Shown piece after piece: positions 52,946-61,310 of a DNA stretch of 64,000 nucleotides. The stretch covers positions 1 through 64,000 of the forward strand of contig JOAA01000017.1 in NCBI GenBank assembly GCA_000720375.1, given 5' to 3'. Position 1 is the stretch's first letter, and each line of letters opens with the position of its first letter. The position numbers and the translations under genes are program-made. The notes beneath the pieces were generated by a model. The model was not told the origin of the DNA. It searched no databases and saw nothing but the letters and a program-made list of their open reading frames with translations. The DNA comes from Rhodococcus rhodnii (lineage in GTDB: Bacteria; Actinomycetota; Actinomycetes; Mycobacteriales; Pseudonocardiaceae).

Positions 52946-54148
52946 ATTAGCGTTTCCGTTGCATTACCGCCTGCTGTCGGCGCTCCTCGCTCACTCACTG
53001 ATGTGTACGGCCCGGGCATCGCCGTATGCGCGCGGCCCGAACTGGCCGTCACTGAACCGATGAACAGGCACCGGCACACCGGCGACGTGGTCTCCGCGCG
53101 ACCGATCGCTGTCGCGGCGGATACACCGATGATCTGCAGCGCCGGCGGTACGGACCCCGAACTGTTGGCGCATTTACGTGACAGCGGCTTGCAGGTCGGC
53201 ACAGACCTACGCGAGTTCCGAAGCGAGGCGGAATTCGCCTGCCGCGTAACGGAAGCGATATCCGATGGTCTGCTGATGTCGATGGAGTATCCACAGCCGA
53301 CCGCTTTGTGCCCGGACGAACGCGCGCTCAAGAGCGCGCAACTTGTGGGCTACTTGAACAACAAGGCCAGCATCACCACGTTGGTCGACCCACGTTTCCA
53401 AGCCAACCGCAGGGTTGTGACACGCAGGCAGCTCGCAGAGGCGGCACCGGCGGAGAAATCCTGGGTCCTCAAGGCCGCGACCAACGACGCGCACGGCGGC
53501 AGCCTTGACGTGTACCTGCACCGGGCGAAGCAACCGATCACGCTGCCGGGGTTCACCGATGTGCTCGACGAGTTCGTCGTCGAGGAGTACTTGCAGATCT
53601 TGAGCAACTGGGGACTGCAGTTCTACGTGGGAACGGACGCACGAGCCCGGCTGCTGGCCGTGACCGAACAGCGCGTCGACGCGACCGGGATCTATACCGG
53701 TGGCCGATTCGGTGCGGTCGTCGATCCGCCTGCCGAACTGCTCGCCGAATGCCTGGCGACCACCCAGCGCGCAGCCGATCTCGGCTACCGTGGCCTGTGC
53801 AGCCTCGACTGCGCCCAAACCCAGGACGGCAGGCAGGTCGTGCTCGATCTGAACTTCCGGATCACCAGCGGCTCGATCCCGTTGCTGGCGCTGCAGTCCG
53901 TCCGGCCCGACACCCTCGACCAGCCAGCCGAGTCAGTCAACCTGACCGTGGCCGGTCCGCTGGCCGACCTGCTCGACGAAGTGCGCCCGGCCCTGGCCGC
54001 AGGTGGTTTGCTCATCGTGGCCGGTCATGACACCGTACGCACGGACAATCCAGTCCGGCAGAGCACCATGCAACTGCTGGTGTTCGGGGACGATCCCGAC
54101 GATGTGACGGCTCGACGCCGTACGCTGGAGGAGAAAGCCGACCACTGA
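52946..54148 (+). CDS. ATP-grasp family protein, possible ATT start
   Basis: The open frame runs from TTG 52859, but the only good ribosome site, AGGAG (52934-52938), lies 7 bases before an ATT codon at 52946. A rare ATT start, or a mutated ATG, is the best reading and gives 400 residues. The ATP-grasp fold is seen in KSWVLKAATNDAHGGSLDVYL (ATP lysine region), DEFVVEEYLQI, and GRQVVLDLNFRITSGSIPLLAL, the metal-binding Asp/Asn motif (Asp replaces the usual Glu). Such enzymes link a carboxylate to an amine or thiol. The substrate is unknown. It follows the RGCVC and DUF6307 small proteins by 119 bases, so a peptide or carrier substrate is conceivable (inference). Confidence 0.75.
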   Translation: MSVSVALPPAVGAPRSLTDVYGPGIAVCARPELAVTEPMNRHRHTGDVVSARPIAVAADTPMICSAGGTDPELLAHLRDSGLQVGTDLREFRSEAEFACRVTEAISDGLLMSMEYPQPTALCPDERALKSAQLVGYLNNKASITTLVDPRFQANRRVVTRRQLAEAAPAEKSWVLKAATNDAHGGSLDVYLHRAKQPITLPGFTDVLDEFVVEEYLQILSNWGLQFYVGTDARARLLAVTEQRVDATGIYTGGRFGAVVDPPAELLAECLATTQRAADLGYRGLCSLDCAQTQDGRQVVLDLNFRITSGSIPLLALQSVRPDTLDQPAESVNLTVAGPLADLLDEVRPALAAGGLLIVAGHDTVRTDNPVRQSTMQLLVFGDDPDDVTARRRTLEEKADH

Positions 54149-54229
54149 CGCGTGGTGCGGCAAAACTCCTTTTCGGCAAACGCAACGCCGGTCGGAACGG
54201 CTCCACCCGGCCGACCGGCGAGCGGGGAA

Positions 54230-54418
54230 TCAGACCACTCGGACGTTGACGGCCTGCGGTCCCTTGGGCCCCTGGTTGATCTCGAACTCGACCTGCTGGT
54301 TCTCCTGCAGGCCGCCGTTGACCTCGGATTGGTGCACGAAGACGTCCGGGCCGTCGCCGTCGGAGATGAAGCCGAAGCCCTTCTCCGAGTTGAACCACTT
54401 CACGGTTCCCTGTGCCAT
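54230..54418 (-). CDS. Cold-shock protein (CspA family)
   Basis: The product has 62 residues and an ATG after AGGAGCGAAC. It is a complete OB-fold protein: [18 protein letters not shown] carries RNP1 (KGFGFI), and VFVHQSEV carries RNP2. The end is a normal [10 protein letters not shown]. It binds single-stranded RNA and DNA and melts RNA structure. The promoter region extends about 180 bases upstream and includes a 7-bp inverted repeat, which leaves room for a long untranslated leader as in other csp genes. It lies between the ATP-grasp gene and a DUF5994 gene without being in their operons. Confidence 0.97.
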   Translation of the reverse strand: MAQGTVKWFNSEKGFGFISDGDGPDVFVHQSEVNGGLQENQQVEFEINQGPKGPQAVNVRVV

Positions 54419-54573
54419 GTTCGCTCCTGCTACAGGCTGGATAGGCGCCGCACGATGCGACTGCCTGGTCGTGGGTGAAACGGCGACTTCTCCGGCTTGT
54501 CCGGCAAAGAAGAAGAAACCCGCAACATCGATTCCGCGAGCGTAGTGTTACGAACACAAAACTGACGACCGTC

Positions 54574-54594
54574 CTGTACTTAACGACAGTACAG
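54574..54594. promoter_or_regulatory. Palindrome in the cold-shock gene promoter
   Basis: CTGTACT-N7-AGTACAG is an exact 7-bp inverted repeat 156 bases upstream of the csp ATG, in the most AT-rich part of the gap. It may be an operator, or part of the leader RNA if transcription starts further up. Confidence 0.5.
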
Positions 54595-54693
54595 CACCGA
54601 TCATGGGACCGTAAAAGACTCCACGGCCGATTCAGTCCATTGTGTCCGATCAAATAGGAGCATGCCACTCGATTGCACTGTCGTGCGCGCGAC

Positions 54694-55206
54694 TCACCTT
54701 CCAGCTTCGCCGGGCTTCGCGCGGGGCGCGGGAACAGCGCCATCCGGGGCGGAGCAGCCGATGCCATCCGCCAGCAGAATTCGTTCCGCGCAGGCACGAA
54801 CACCGGGGCTCGCGGCACTCACCAGCGCGGCGTGTGCGGTGTTCTCGCTGGCGTCGGGCGGGACGACCAGCAAGGTCTTCCGCTGCCAACCTCGCCCTGA
54901 CACGAACACCGTGCGCGGATCGAGCGAGCGGACGCCGTCAAGGCGAACCACTTCACCGTCGACTGTTATGCGCCTGGGCGCATCACCCCAGGCCTCCATG
55001 TTGTAGGCCACCCTGCTGACCGGGCCCACCCGGTCGGTCACACCGGCGATCATCGCGGGAAACTCTGCCAGTGGATCCATTGACCGGGGCCACCAGCCAC
55101 CGTCGATCGCCCCCGCGGGAGACGACGGCGGCTTCAACGTCAGCCGCAATGGCACGCGCCCGACAGATGAAGGCGCGCAGGCTCGCCACTCCCATTGAGG
55201 ATTCAT
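54694..55206 (-). CDS. DUF5994-family protein (copy 2)
   Basis: ATG 55206 with GGAG upstream gives 170 residues. The signature is the same as copy 1: VPLRLTLKP, IDGGWWPRSMDPLAEFPAM, VGPVSRVAYNMEAWGDAPRRITVDG, and RTVFVSGRGWQRKTLLVVPPDA. The end is RILLADGIGC. The gene starts 13 bases after the transglutaminase stop and is almost certainly its operon partner. It is more diverged from copy 1 than from copy 3, judged by the AYN..AWG and RITVDG blocks. Confidence 0.88.
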   Translation of the reverse strand: MNPQWEWRACAPSSVGRVPLRLTLKPPSSPAGAIDGGWWPRSMDPLAEFPAMIAGVTDRVGPVSRVAYNMEAWGDAPRRITVDGEVVRLDGVRSLDPRTVFVSGRGWQRKTLLVVPPDASENTAHAALVSAASPGVRACAERILLADGIGCSAPDGAVPAPRAKPGEAGR

Positions 55207-55219
55207 ACCAAACTCCAAG

Positions 55220-56044
55220 TCAGCCCTGCCGAACACATTCCTCCGCGGTGACCCGCATCCTCTCCAGGTGGGGACCGCCGAACGTGGTGGCCATCGCGAC
55301 GTCGGCGGCGTCCCTGCCGCGACCGATCGGCACTCGGCCCTTACGAGGTGTGTTGTTGCGCGGGTCGAAAGTCCACCAGCGCCCGGCCAGCCATACCTCC
55401 ATCCAGGCCGCGAAGTCCATCGGACCCGGTTGAGCGCGGACGTCCAGGTCCGGCAGATATCCGAACACATAGCGCGCGGGAATGTTCAACGCACGGCAGA
55501 AGGAGATCGCCAGGTGGGTGAAGTCCCGGCAGACGCCGAACCTCGACGCGTTGACATCCGCGGCGGTGGACATCGTGGTGGAACTGCCATACCGGAAGTT
55601 CAGGTGATCATGTACGTGTGAGCAGATCCGCTGCACGCGGCGGTAGCCGGGGCTGACCGAACCGAACCGGGACCACGCCTCATCGCCAAGGACGTCAGGC
55701 AGGCAGTACCTGCTCGGCAGAGTGTAGAGAAGAACATCGTCCGGCAGCCTGTCCGGCGGCACCTCGGCGGCGTCCTCGGCGACGTCATCGGCCACGTCCG
55801 GTACCTCGGCGAACGCCTCGTACCTCAGCCTCGACGAGCCGACCGGCAGCACTACTCGCGTGCACGGATTGCTGTAGATGTCGCGGTAGTGGCGTATCGG
55901 CACATCGGGCTGCATCGACCACCGCTCGCCAGTCACACGCACCCCGTCACCGTTTGGCTGTACCTGGAACACGGTGGGCGTCTCGATCTCGGCCCGATAC
56001 TCGAAGGCACACCCGATCCGCAGCCACCTGGTCTGCTCGGCCAT
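55220..56044 (-). CDS. Transglutaminase-like cysteine protease/transferase family protein
   Basis: Start ATG 56044 gives 274 residues (ATG 56062 adds six). The frame is open to 56263, but the upstream part is not family-like. It begins TRWLRIGCAFEYRAEIETPTVFQVQPNGDG, the N-terminal beta domain. The catalytic triad follows as SRFGVCRDFTHLAISFCRALNIPARYV (Cys), MDFAAWMEVWLAGRWWTFDPRNN (His then Asp). It is a cytoplasmic member of the bacterial transglutaminase-like superfamily, many of which are proteases or amide-forming enzymes. It precedes a DUF5994 gene by 13 bases, so the two are probably functionally linked. Confidence 0.92.
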   Translation of the reverse strand: MAEQTRWLRIGCAFEYRAEIETPTVFQVQPNGDGVRVTGERWSMQPDVPIRHYRDIYSNPCTRVVLPVGSSRLRYEAFAEVPDVADDVAEDAAEVPPDRLPDDVLLYTLPSRYCLPDVLGDEAWSRFGSVSPGYRRVQRICSHVHDHLNFRYGSSTTMSTAADVNASRFGVCRDFTHLAISFCRALNIPARYVFGYLPDLDVRAQPGPMDFAAWMEVWLAGRWWTFDPRNNTPRKGRVPIGRGRDAADVAMATTFGGPHLERMRVTAEECVRQG

Positions 56045-56676
56045 CGCGGCGGGATGGGACATCGTCGAGCCGAGGTCATCGGCTGAAGGTGGCGGCTGTT
56101 GCGCATTCCGCGCGATCGCAGCGCCCTGGGTGAATCTGGTTTGCTCGTAGCTCACGTCGGATCCATAGTCTGCTCGCCGATGTCGATCGCACAGCGAGGC
56201 GCTTCGGCTGGCAGTTCCCGTGATCAGGACCATCACGCGCGATCGGCTGACCCGAGCGGGCACCTTCGGCGTCCACCGTCAACCGGAAGACGCACGAGGT
56301 AGCTCAATGACCATGTGGCCGAAGGGTTCGGCGATGCGCGTGCGATCCTGAAATCCTGCCGGAACGATGCGAGCTTGATCGCTCCCATACGAAAAGCTTC
56401 CGACACCACGACAGTACACCTCATCGGCCATGATCGGGCGTTTTACCGGGAAAGACCCGGTTTACCGGGTTGTGTCGAAGGGGTCGCGGGGCGGCGGCGT
56501 CCGGGCAGCGGGCACTGGATGCGGATCGGCTGATTCACTGAACAGGTTCTCGCGCGAAACCCTGCGCTGACTGACAGGACCGCTGTGGTCAGTCGTCTGA
56601 TGGGGGCGGGAATGGCTGAACAGGTCGCGCCCCGTACGTGTCGTTGTCGTGATGATAGATGGTCCTTTCAGGACGG
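56045..56676. other. 632-base gap, no gene recognised
   Basis: The gap covers the transglutaminase promoter (minus) and sequence after the desaturase stop. TTTACCGGG occurs twice (56442-56450 and 56461-56469) around ACCCGG, giving a mix of direct and inverted repeats that may be an operator or terminator. Frames here are arginine-rich shadows. Confidence 0.4.
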
Positions 56677-57726
56677 TCATGATGCGGCACTCGCCAGCGC
56701 CGTCGGGCGGCGTAGCGCCGCACCGGCGTCATGCAGATGCCGCAGGACTTGGGCGTAGGAAGCGAACAGGCCACATTGGCGGTAGGAAATGCCGTGCCGG
56801 GCACAGAAAGCTTGCACGACAGGCTGTGCCCGGCGCAGGTTGACGCGGGGCATGTGCGGGAACAAGTGGTGTTCGATCTGGTAGTTCAGGCCGCCGAGCA
56901 GACCGTCCACCCACCGTCCACCGGAGATGTTGCGGGAGGTGAGAACCTGCTTGCGCAGGTGGTCCAGTTTCTCCTCGCGGGTGAGGATCGGCATGCCCTT
57001 GTGGTTCGGCGCGAAACAACACCCGAGATAGACACCCATGACCCCCTGGTGCACCACCATGAACAGCACCGCCTGCAGCGGGGACAACGCCAAGAACAGC
57101 GCGGCCAGGTAACCCACGAGAGGCATGGTCAGCAAAACTGCCTCCAGCACAGGACGTTTGACCTCACGGCGGAAAACCGCCTGGACGCCGGCGATGCGCA
57201 GGATCACTGCTTCGAGCGTCAGCAGCGGGAAGAACAAGAACGCTTGATACTTCGTGATCCACCGGTACAGGCCGTGTTTGGTGTGAGACTGCGCACGGCT
57301 GAACGCCAGCGCGGGAATGTCGATGTCCGGGTCGTCGTCCTCGTGGTTGGGGTTCGCGTGATGCCGGTTGTGTTTGGCCACCCACCACTGAAAGCTGATC
57401 CCGGTGACCGCGCCGTGCAGGTACCCGACGACGTTGTTGCCCCGGCGGGACCGGAAGATCTGGCGATGCCCGGCATCATGACCGATGAACGCGAACTGGG
57501 TGAACACGACCGCGAGGAACCCCGCGGTCAGCAACTGCCACCACGAGTCGCCCAGCAGCACGAACGCGAAACCGCCTGCCGCGAGCAGCAGCACGTTGAT
57601 CGCCATCCGCAGCACGTAGTAGCCACGCCGCCTGTCCAGCAGACCGGCCTGGCCGATCTCTCGTGCCAGGAGCGCGAAATCGCTGCCCCGCCGGGCATCC
57701 GGCGGCTGAGTCTCGGTTGTGGTCAT
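56677..57726 (-). CDS. Membrane fatty acid desaturase
   Basis: ATG 57726 gives 349 residues. A GGAGGG lies 12 bases upstream, a little far, and the open frame to 57948 is not homologous. Three histidine boxes bind the di-iron centre: HDAGH (about 80), HNRHH (about 117) and QIEHH (about 284). Hydrophobic pairs around 45-90 and 190-235 span the membrane. The order and the HHLFP ending fit front-end or acyl-CoA/acyl-lipid desaturases of the DesA3-like and delta-6 group. No ferredoxin or reductase gene is nearby. Confidence 0.93.
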   Translation of the reverse strand: MTTTETQPPDARRGSDFALLAREIGQAGLLDRRRGYYVLRMAINVLLLAAGGFAFVLLGDSWWQLLTAGFLAVVFTQFAFIGHDAGHRQIFRSRRGNNVVGYLHGAVTGISFQWWVAKHNRHHANPNHEDDDPDIDIPALAFSRAQSHTKHGLYRWITKYQAFLFFPLLTLEAVILRIAGVQAVFRREVKRPVLEAVLLTMPLVGYLAALFLALSPLQAVLFMVVHQGVMGVYLGCCFAPNHKGMPILTREEKLDHLRKQVLTSRNISGGRWVDGLLGGLNYQIEHHLFPHMPRVNLRRAQPVVQAFCARHGISYRQCGLFASYAQVLRHLHDAGAALRRPTALASAAS

Positions 57727-58073
57727 GATGACTGATTGCCCTCCAGGACAAGAAATTTCGGTGATCTGCGTCAGACACAGCGTGGGAACGGATCCGACGC
57801 CGACGTTTCTGGCTTGTCCCATGCGAGCGGGAGAAGTGCCCGCACCATCGTCTCCGCGGGCAGGGCCGCACTGGGCCACCACATACTCCAACGCCGACGA
57901 TCCTGGATTCGTTCCACGGGAGACGCCTGGTGTGTATTTGGCCGCCATCCGCGCTGGTCGAGGAACACTCGGCGAAACAGCGTCCCATGACGCCTGCCCC
58001 TAGTGTACACGGGTCACCGATGACATCTCGAGCGTCGGCCAGAATTCGTCCACAATTGACACTTCGAGGCGCG
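57727..58073. other. 347-base gap, no gene recognised
   Basis: This is the upstream region of the desaturase, ending at the stop of DUF5994 copy 3, which is on the same strand. The desaturase promoter should lie here. No palindrome or coding block was recognised. Confidence 0.35.
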
Positions 58074-58493
58074 TCAGCCGTAGCTGAACACGCCACAAGC
58101 TGCGAGGATGTGACGGGACAGCCCGTTCTGAGTACACGCGGCGGTCAATGCGCTGTGTCCGAAGTGCTCATCGGCGTCCGGCGGGACGACCAGCAGGCAC
58201 AGCATCCTGCGCGTCATTCCGGTGATTCTGAGGCTGTAGGGGTCCAGCCTGGTGAATCCCTCGAGCCGGGTGGGGTGACCGTCGACAGTGATGTGCCTGG
58301 GCAGCAGACCCCAGGTGTCGGGGTTGTACCCGATTCTCCTGACCAGGCCCAGCCGTGGGATGAGCGCACGGACGAGGATGGGTAACTCGACCGTCAGATC
58401 CGGCGAACGAGGCCACCACCCGCCGTCGAACCGGCTGGGCGCGGCGTCATCGGCTTTGATGCTGAGCCGCAGTGACCTCGGCTGGTTGGTCAT
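58074..58493 (-). CDS. DUF5994-family protein (copy 3)
   Basis: ATG 58493 gives 139 residues. Signature: RSLRLSIKADDA, FDGGWWPRSPDLTVELPILV, LGLVRRIGYNPDTWGLLPRHITVDGHPTRLEGF, and MLCLLVVPPDADEHFGHSAL. The order and spacing match copies 1 and 2, but the tail is shorter. It stands alone between the desaturase and DUF998 genes. Three copies in 6.5 kb suggest local duplication or a recruited set of sensors. Function unknown. Confidence 0.88.
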   Translation of the reverse strand: MTNQPRSLRLSIKADDAAPSRFDGGWWPRSPDLTVELPILVRALIPRLGLVRRIGYNPDTWGLLPRHITVDGHPTRLEGFTRLDPYSLRITGMTRRMLCLLVVPPDADEHFGHSALTAACTQNGLSRHILAACGVFSYG

Positions 58494-58686
58494 GTCCGGC
58501 TCCGGTCTCCGGCCCACGATGACGCAGGCCGGTGTTGGAATCGCCCCAAGGCGACGCCGGCCTGGCTGCGGACGTCCGGAAACCTTCGGTCACCTCACTC
58601 TACCCCTCAGCTGGGCGGATCGTTGACGATCCGCGGTTCGCGGCGGATTTCTTCGATCTCTCATCGTCAGCGCGGACAATGGGGTT

Positions 58687-59331
58687 GTGATGACAAGCCG
58701 CCGGTCCGCGCCCTCCGCTGTCGGAACACGTGCAGACATGTTCGCCCGACTGGCGCTGGCGTTGCTTGGCGGTGCGCTGGTGGTGACCGGCTGCATGACC
58801 GCGGCGCTGAGCGGGCAGGTGGATCCGGTGACCGATCCGGTGAGTGATTACGTGTTCCACGGTGCTGGTGGCGCCTTGTTCGTCGCGGCCGTGTTACTGC
58901 TGCTGTTCGCCGGGCTGTTGGTACGGGCTGGGATGAACGGCGCGCGGATGCCGAGGGACCGGACCGTGAGCGTCCTTTTCGGACTCTGGTACGCGGGTTT
59001 GCTTCTCTGCGTGGTGTTTCCCGGCGATCGGCTGGTCACCGACCAGACCTTGTCCGGGCACATCCATCGGTTCGGCGGCGCGGTGTTGTTCACCTGTCTG
59101 CCGGTGGCGTGCTGGCTTCTGGCCCGTTCGTTGCGGTCCGAGCCCCGGTGGGCGAGTGTTGCCACGTGGATCCGGCGATTCGCCGTGCTGGTCCTGGCCT
59201 GCGCGGCGATGTTCGGTGTGGCCCAGATCGTGCCGTGGCTTCCCAAAGGGCTGCTCGAACGCGTCGCACTGAGCGCGGAACTGGCGCTGTTGGTCGCACT
59301 TGCCCTGGCCGTGCGAAGGGCAGCACGTTAG
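58687..59331 (+). CDS. DUF998-family membrane protein
   Basis: The protein has 214 residues from GTG 58687 or ATG 58690. Six hydrophobic segments are seen, starting FARLALALLGGALVVTGCMTAAL. The loop VDPVTDPVSDYVFHGAGGALFVAAVLLLLFAG holds the DUF998 signature (D(P/T)VSDY…G). FPGDRL…HIHRFGGAVLFTCLPVACWLLA is the second. It is an integral membrane protein of unknown function, sometimes linked to lipid or hydrophobic-substrate handling. It ends 4 bases into the convergent glycosyltransferase gene. Confidence 0.85.
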   Translation: MMTSRRSAPSAVGTRADMFARLALALLGGALVVTGCMTAALSGQVDPVTDPVSDYVFHGAGGALFVAAVLLLLFAGLLVRAGMNGARMPRDRTVSVLFGLWYAGLLLCVVFPGDRLVTDQTLSGHIHRFGGAVLFTCLPVACWLLARSLRSEPRWASVATWIRRFAVLVLACAAMFGVAQIVPWLPKGLLERVALSAELALLVALALAVRRAAR

Positions 59332-60449
59332 CGGTCCAGCACGCGGTGCCGGGCTGCCAGGCGTTGGTACAGCGCCAGCAAGTGGTCAATCGAGGCGTCG
59401 ATGGGATAGTGCCGGGCCGCGTTGGCGTGGTCGGTGCGGGCGGATTCCAGTTGGTCAGGGTGCTCGATCCAGTAGTCGATGCGGGCAGCCAGCGCCTGCG
59501 GTGATCCCGCGGAGAACCGGAATCGCTCTGATCGAGCCATCCGCGCCGTGCCGTCGGTTGCCGACTCGGCGATCAGGCAGGGCAGCCCGCAGGCCATCGC
59601 CTCCAGCACGCTCATGCATTCGACCTCGATTTCAGCATTGTGCACGTAAAGATCAGCGGCGTTGTAGTACGAGATCAACTCACGCGGTGGCAGACAGTCG
59701 AAGAGTGCCGGGTTGGTCAGACCTCGCGCCTGACCACGCAGCCGATCTTTCAGCGGGCCGTCGCCAAGGATCACCAGTTGGACATCCGGTTCGTGCCGTG
59801 ACCGCCGGATCGCCTCGATCAGCACATCGTGTCGCTTCTCCGGGGCCAGCCGGCCGACCGACAGGATCACGAACCTGTCGTTCACCGGCCTGTCGGCAGG
59901 CCGGTACTCCTCGGGTATCCCGTTGGATATCACGGTGGCCGGCCGACGCAGCCCATGCCTGCGCAACTCATGCTCGCCGAACTCACTTGGACAGATCACG
60001 TGATCGCAGCGGTTGTACACGCTGCGAAGAAAGAAGCGGCTGAGCACATCCGCTGTGGCCTGACCGCGGACGCCGATGTTGCGCAGCACGTGCTCGGCAC
60101 GAACGTGGAAGGTCGCCACAGTGGGCACCCCAGCCCGCTTCGCCATGGCAATCCCCCGCATCGCCAACAGAAAAGGGGTATGCACGTGCACAAGGTCGGC
60201 ATCAGCGACTGCCCTGGCCAACGACCGACGGTCCGGCCACGCCAGCGGCGTGCGCATCTTGGTGATGATCGGCTGGGCGAAGGGCACCCACAACTCGGGC
60301 AGAACGATCTTGTGCGCGGCATGCGCCCCGGTGGAGACGACGGTCACCGCGTGCCCGCGATCGCGTAGCCGCTCCACGAAACGTCGGGTGGAGATCACCG
60401 CCCCAGTCGGAGCGTCGTCCCAGACGTCCAGCAGCATAGCGATACGCAT
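59328..60449 (-). CDS. Glycosyltransferase family 4 (diacylglycerol-glucosyltransferase-like)
   Basis: ATG 60449 gives 373 residues and starts MRIAMLLDVWDDAPTGAVISTRRFVERLRDRGHAVTVVS, the GT4 Rossmann start. It continues LVHVHTPFLLAMRGIAMAKRAGVPTVATFHVRAEHVL, then ILSVGRLAPEKRHDVLIEAI. The donor motif is NAEIEVECMSVLEAMACGLPCLIAES. The FHxxxE(H) block and general order resemble bacterial glycolipid-forming GT4s. It is unrelated in detail to the one at 50310-51437. A TTG two codons upstream is also possible. Confidence 0.92.
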   Translation of the reverse strand: MRIAMLLDVWDDAPTGAVISTRRFVERLRDRGHAVTVVSTGAHAAHKIVLPELWVPFAQPIITKMRTPLAWPDRRSLARAVADADLVHVHTPFLLAMRGIAMAKRAGVPTVATFHVRAEHVLRNIGVRGQATADVLSRFFLRSVYNRCDHVICPSEFGEHELRRHGLRRPATVISNGIPEEYRPADRPVNDRFVILSVGRLAPEKRHDVLIEAIRRSRHEPDVQLVILGDGPLKDRLRGQARGLTNPALFDCLPPRELISYYNAADLYVHNAEIEVECMSVLEAMACGLPCLIAESATDGTARMARSERFRFSAGSPQALAARIDYWIEHPDQLESARTDHANAARHYPIDASIDHLLALYQRLAARHRVLDR

Positions 60450-60690
60450 GTCCAAAGTGTCGCAGGTAGCGGATCAACGAACGACATCACGCCGATCGAC
60501 GGGACTGGACGGCATCCATTCGCCATCCCATGGCCCTCGTGCTTCATGATCCACCCCGGTTTCGCTCCAGATCTGGCCTGTCGATCTTGACCAAGGCCAT
60601 TGTGGACACTCGGACCGTGATCGTTAAGCAGGCCCGAAAAGCTCGCTGACCTGGGTGTGTTTCCAGAGTCAGCGGCTTGTTGCTGCTGCC

Positions 60691-60728
60691 GGAACGACAG
60701 GATTTGAACCTGCGACCCCTTGACTCCA
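60691..60728 (-). other. tRNA-Pro(GGG) 3' half: attachment-site (att) scar
   Basis: The minus strand carries 38 bases running from the anticodon loop (GGAGTCAAGGGG) through the T-arm (GGTTCAAATCC) to the acceptor end (GTCGTTCCG). They match the tail of an actinobacterial tRNA-Pro. The 5' half of the tRNA is absent, so this is not a gene. Integrases of actinomycete conjugative elements such as pSAM2 recombine at the 3' end of tRNA-Pro, and each integration leaves such a duplicate. No integrase is seen within this window. Confidence 0.8.
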
Positions 60729-61310
60729 GCCGAGCAAAGGACTCTCACCTGCGGGAACAGAGAATTCCGACGTCAAACCGATTCTGTTCAAGCACTTCAG
60801 CGCAGTTCAGGCCACATAGGACACATTCAATCCTCCCATTTGACTCCCGCTCCAGCATCCACGAAGACGAAGTGATCCACAGTGGACTGGCCTGGAACAA
60901 TCGGATCTGGGCGTGACCCGCAGGGTTTCAGCTGGCGGCGGCGAGCGCGCCCTTCAGAGCCGGTGAGCGCCTTGGTCGCGGTGGGTCCATCGCCTGCGAG
61001 TGCTACCGGGTCATTAAGTCCGAGTTCGACAGCTTCACCGAATGAACCGACATCCCGGCCGCAACGCGTCCGGGGCCAATCCACACCCGGCCAGCCTCTA
61101 TGGATCGGTCACCGCTACCCGCCGGTGGCGGCAGAGCTGGAGCGCGGCGAAGCCAGTCCGCCGGGCAGGCACGACTGCGGCGGCGTAGTGTGAGGAGCAA
61201 CCTGCTCGGTTCAACCCACGTGCCCTTCGGGCCAGCAGCGATCATCCTGAACTGCAGTCGGGGCTCGCCGCGCCTCACATCGCCCTCAGACTCCGAGCGC
61301 ACCTTTCCTT
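60729..61310. other. 582-base gap beside the att scar, no gene recognised
   Basis: No frame has a ribosome site with a family match. The left edge touches the tRNA-Pro scar and the right edge the GAF-ANTAR stop. It may be leftover element DNA. The remaining gap between the scar and the glycosyltransferase (60450-60690) is also empty. Confidence 0.35.

Noticed and set aside
60677..60916. 79-codon frame with a RQDLNLRPLDS motif
   Set aside because: This is the well-known false translation of a tRNA 3' half, here the tRNA-Pro scar.
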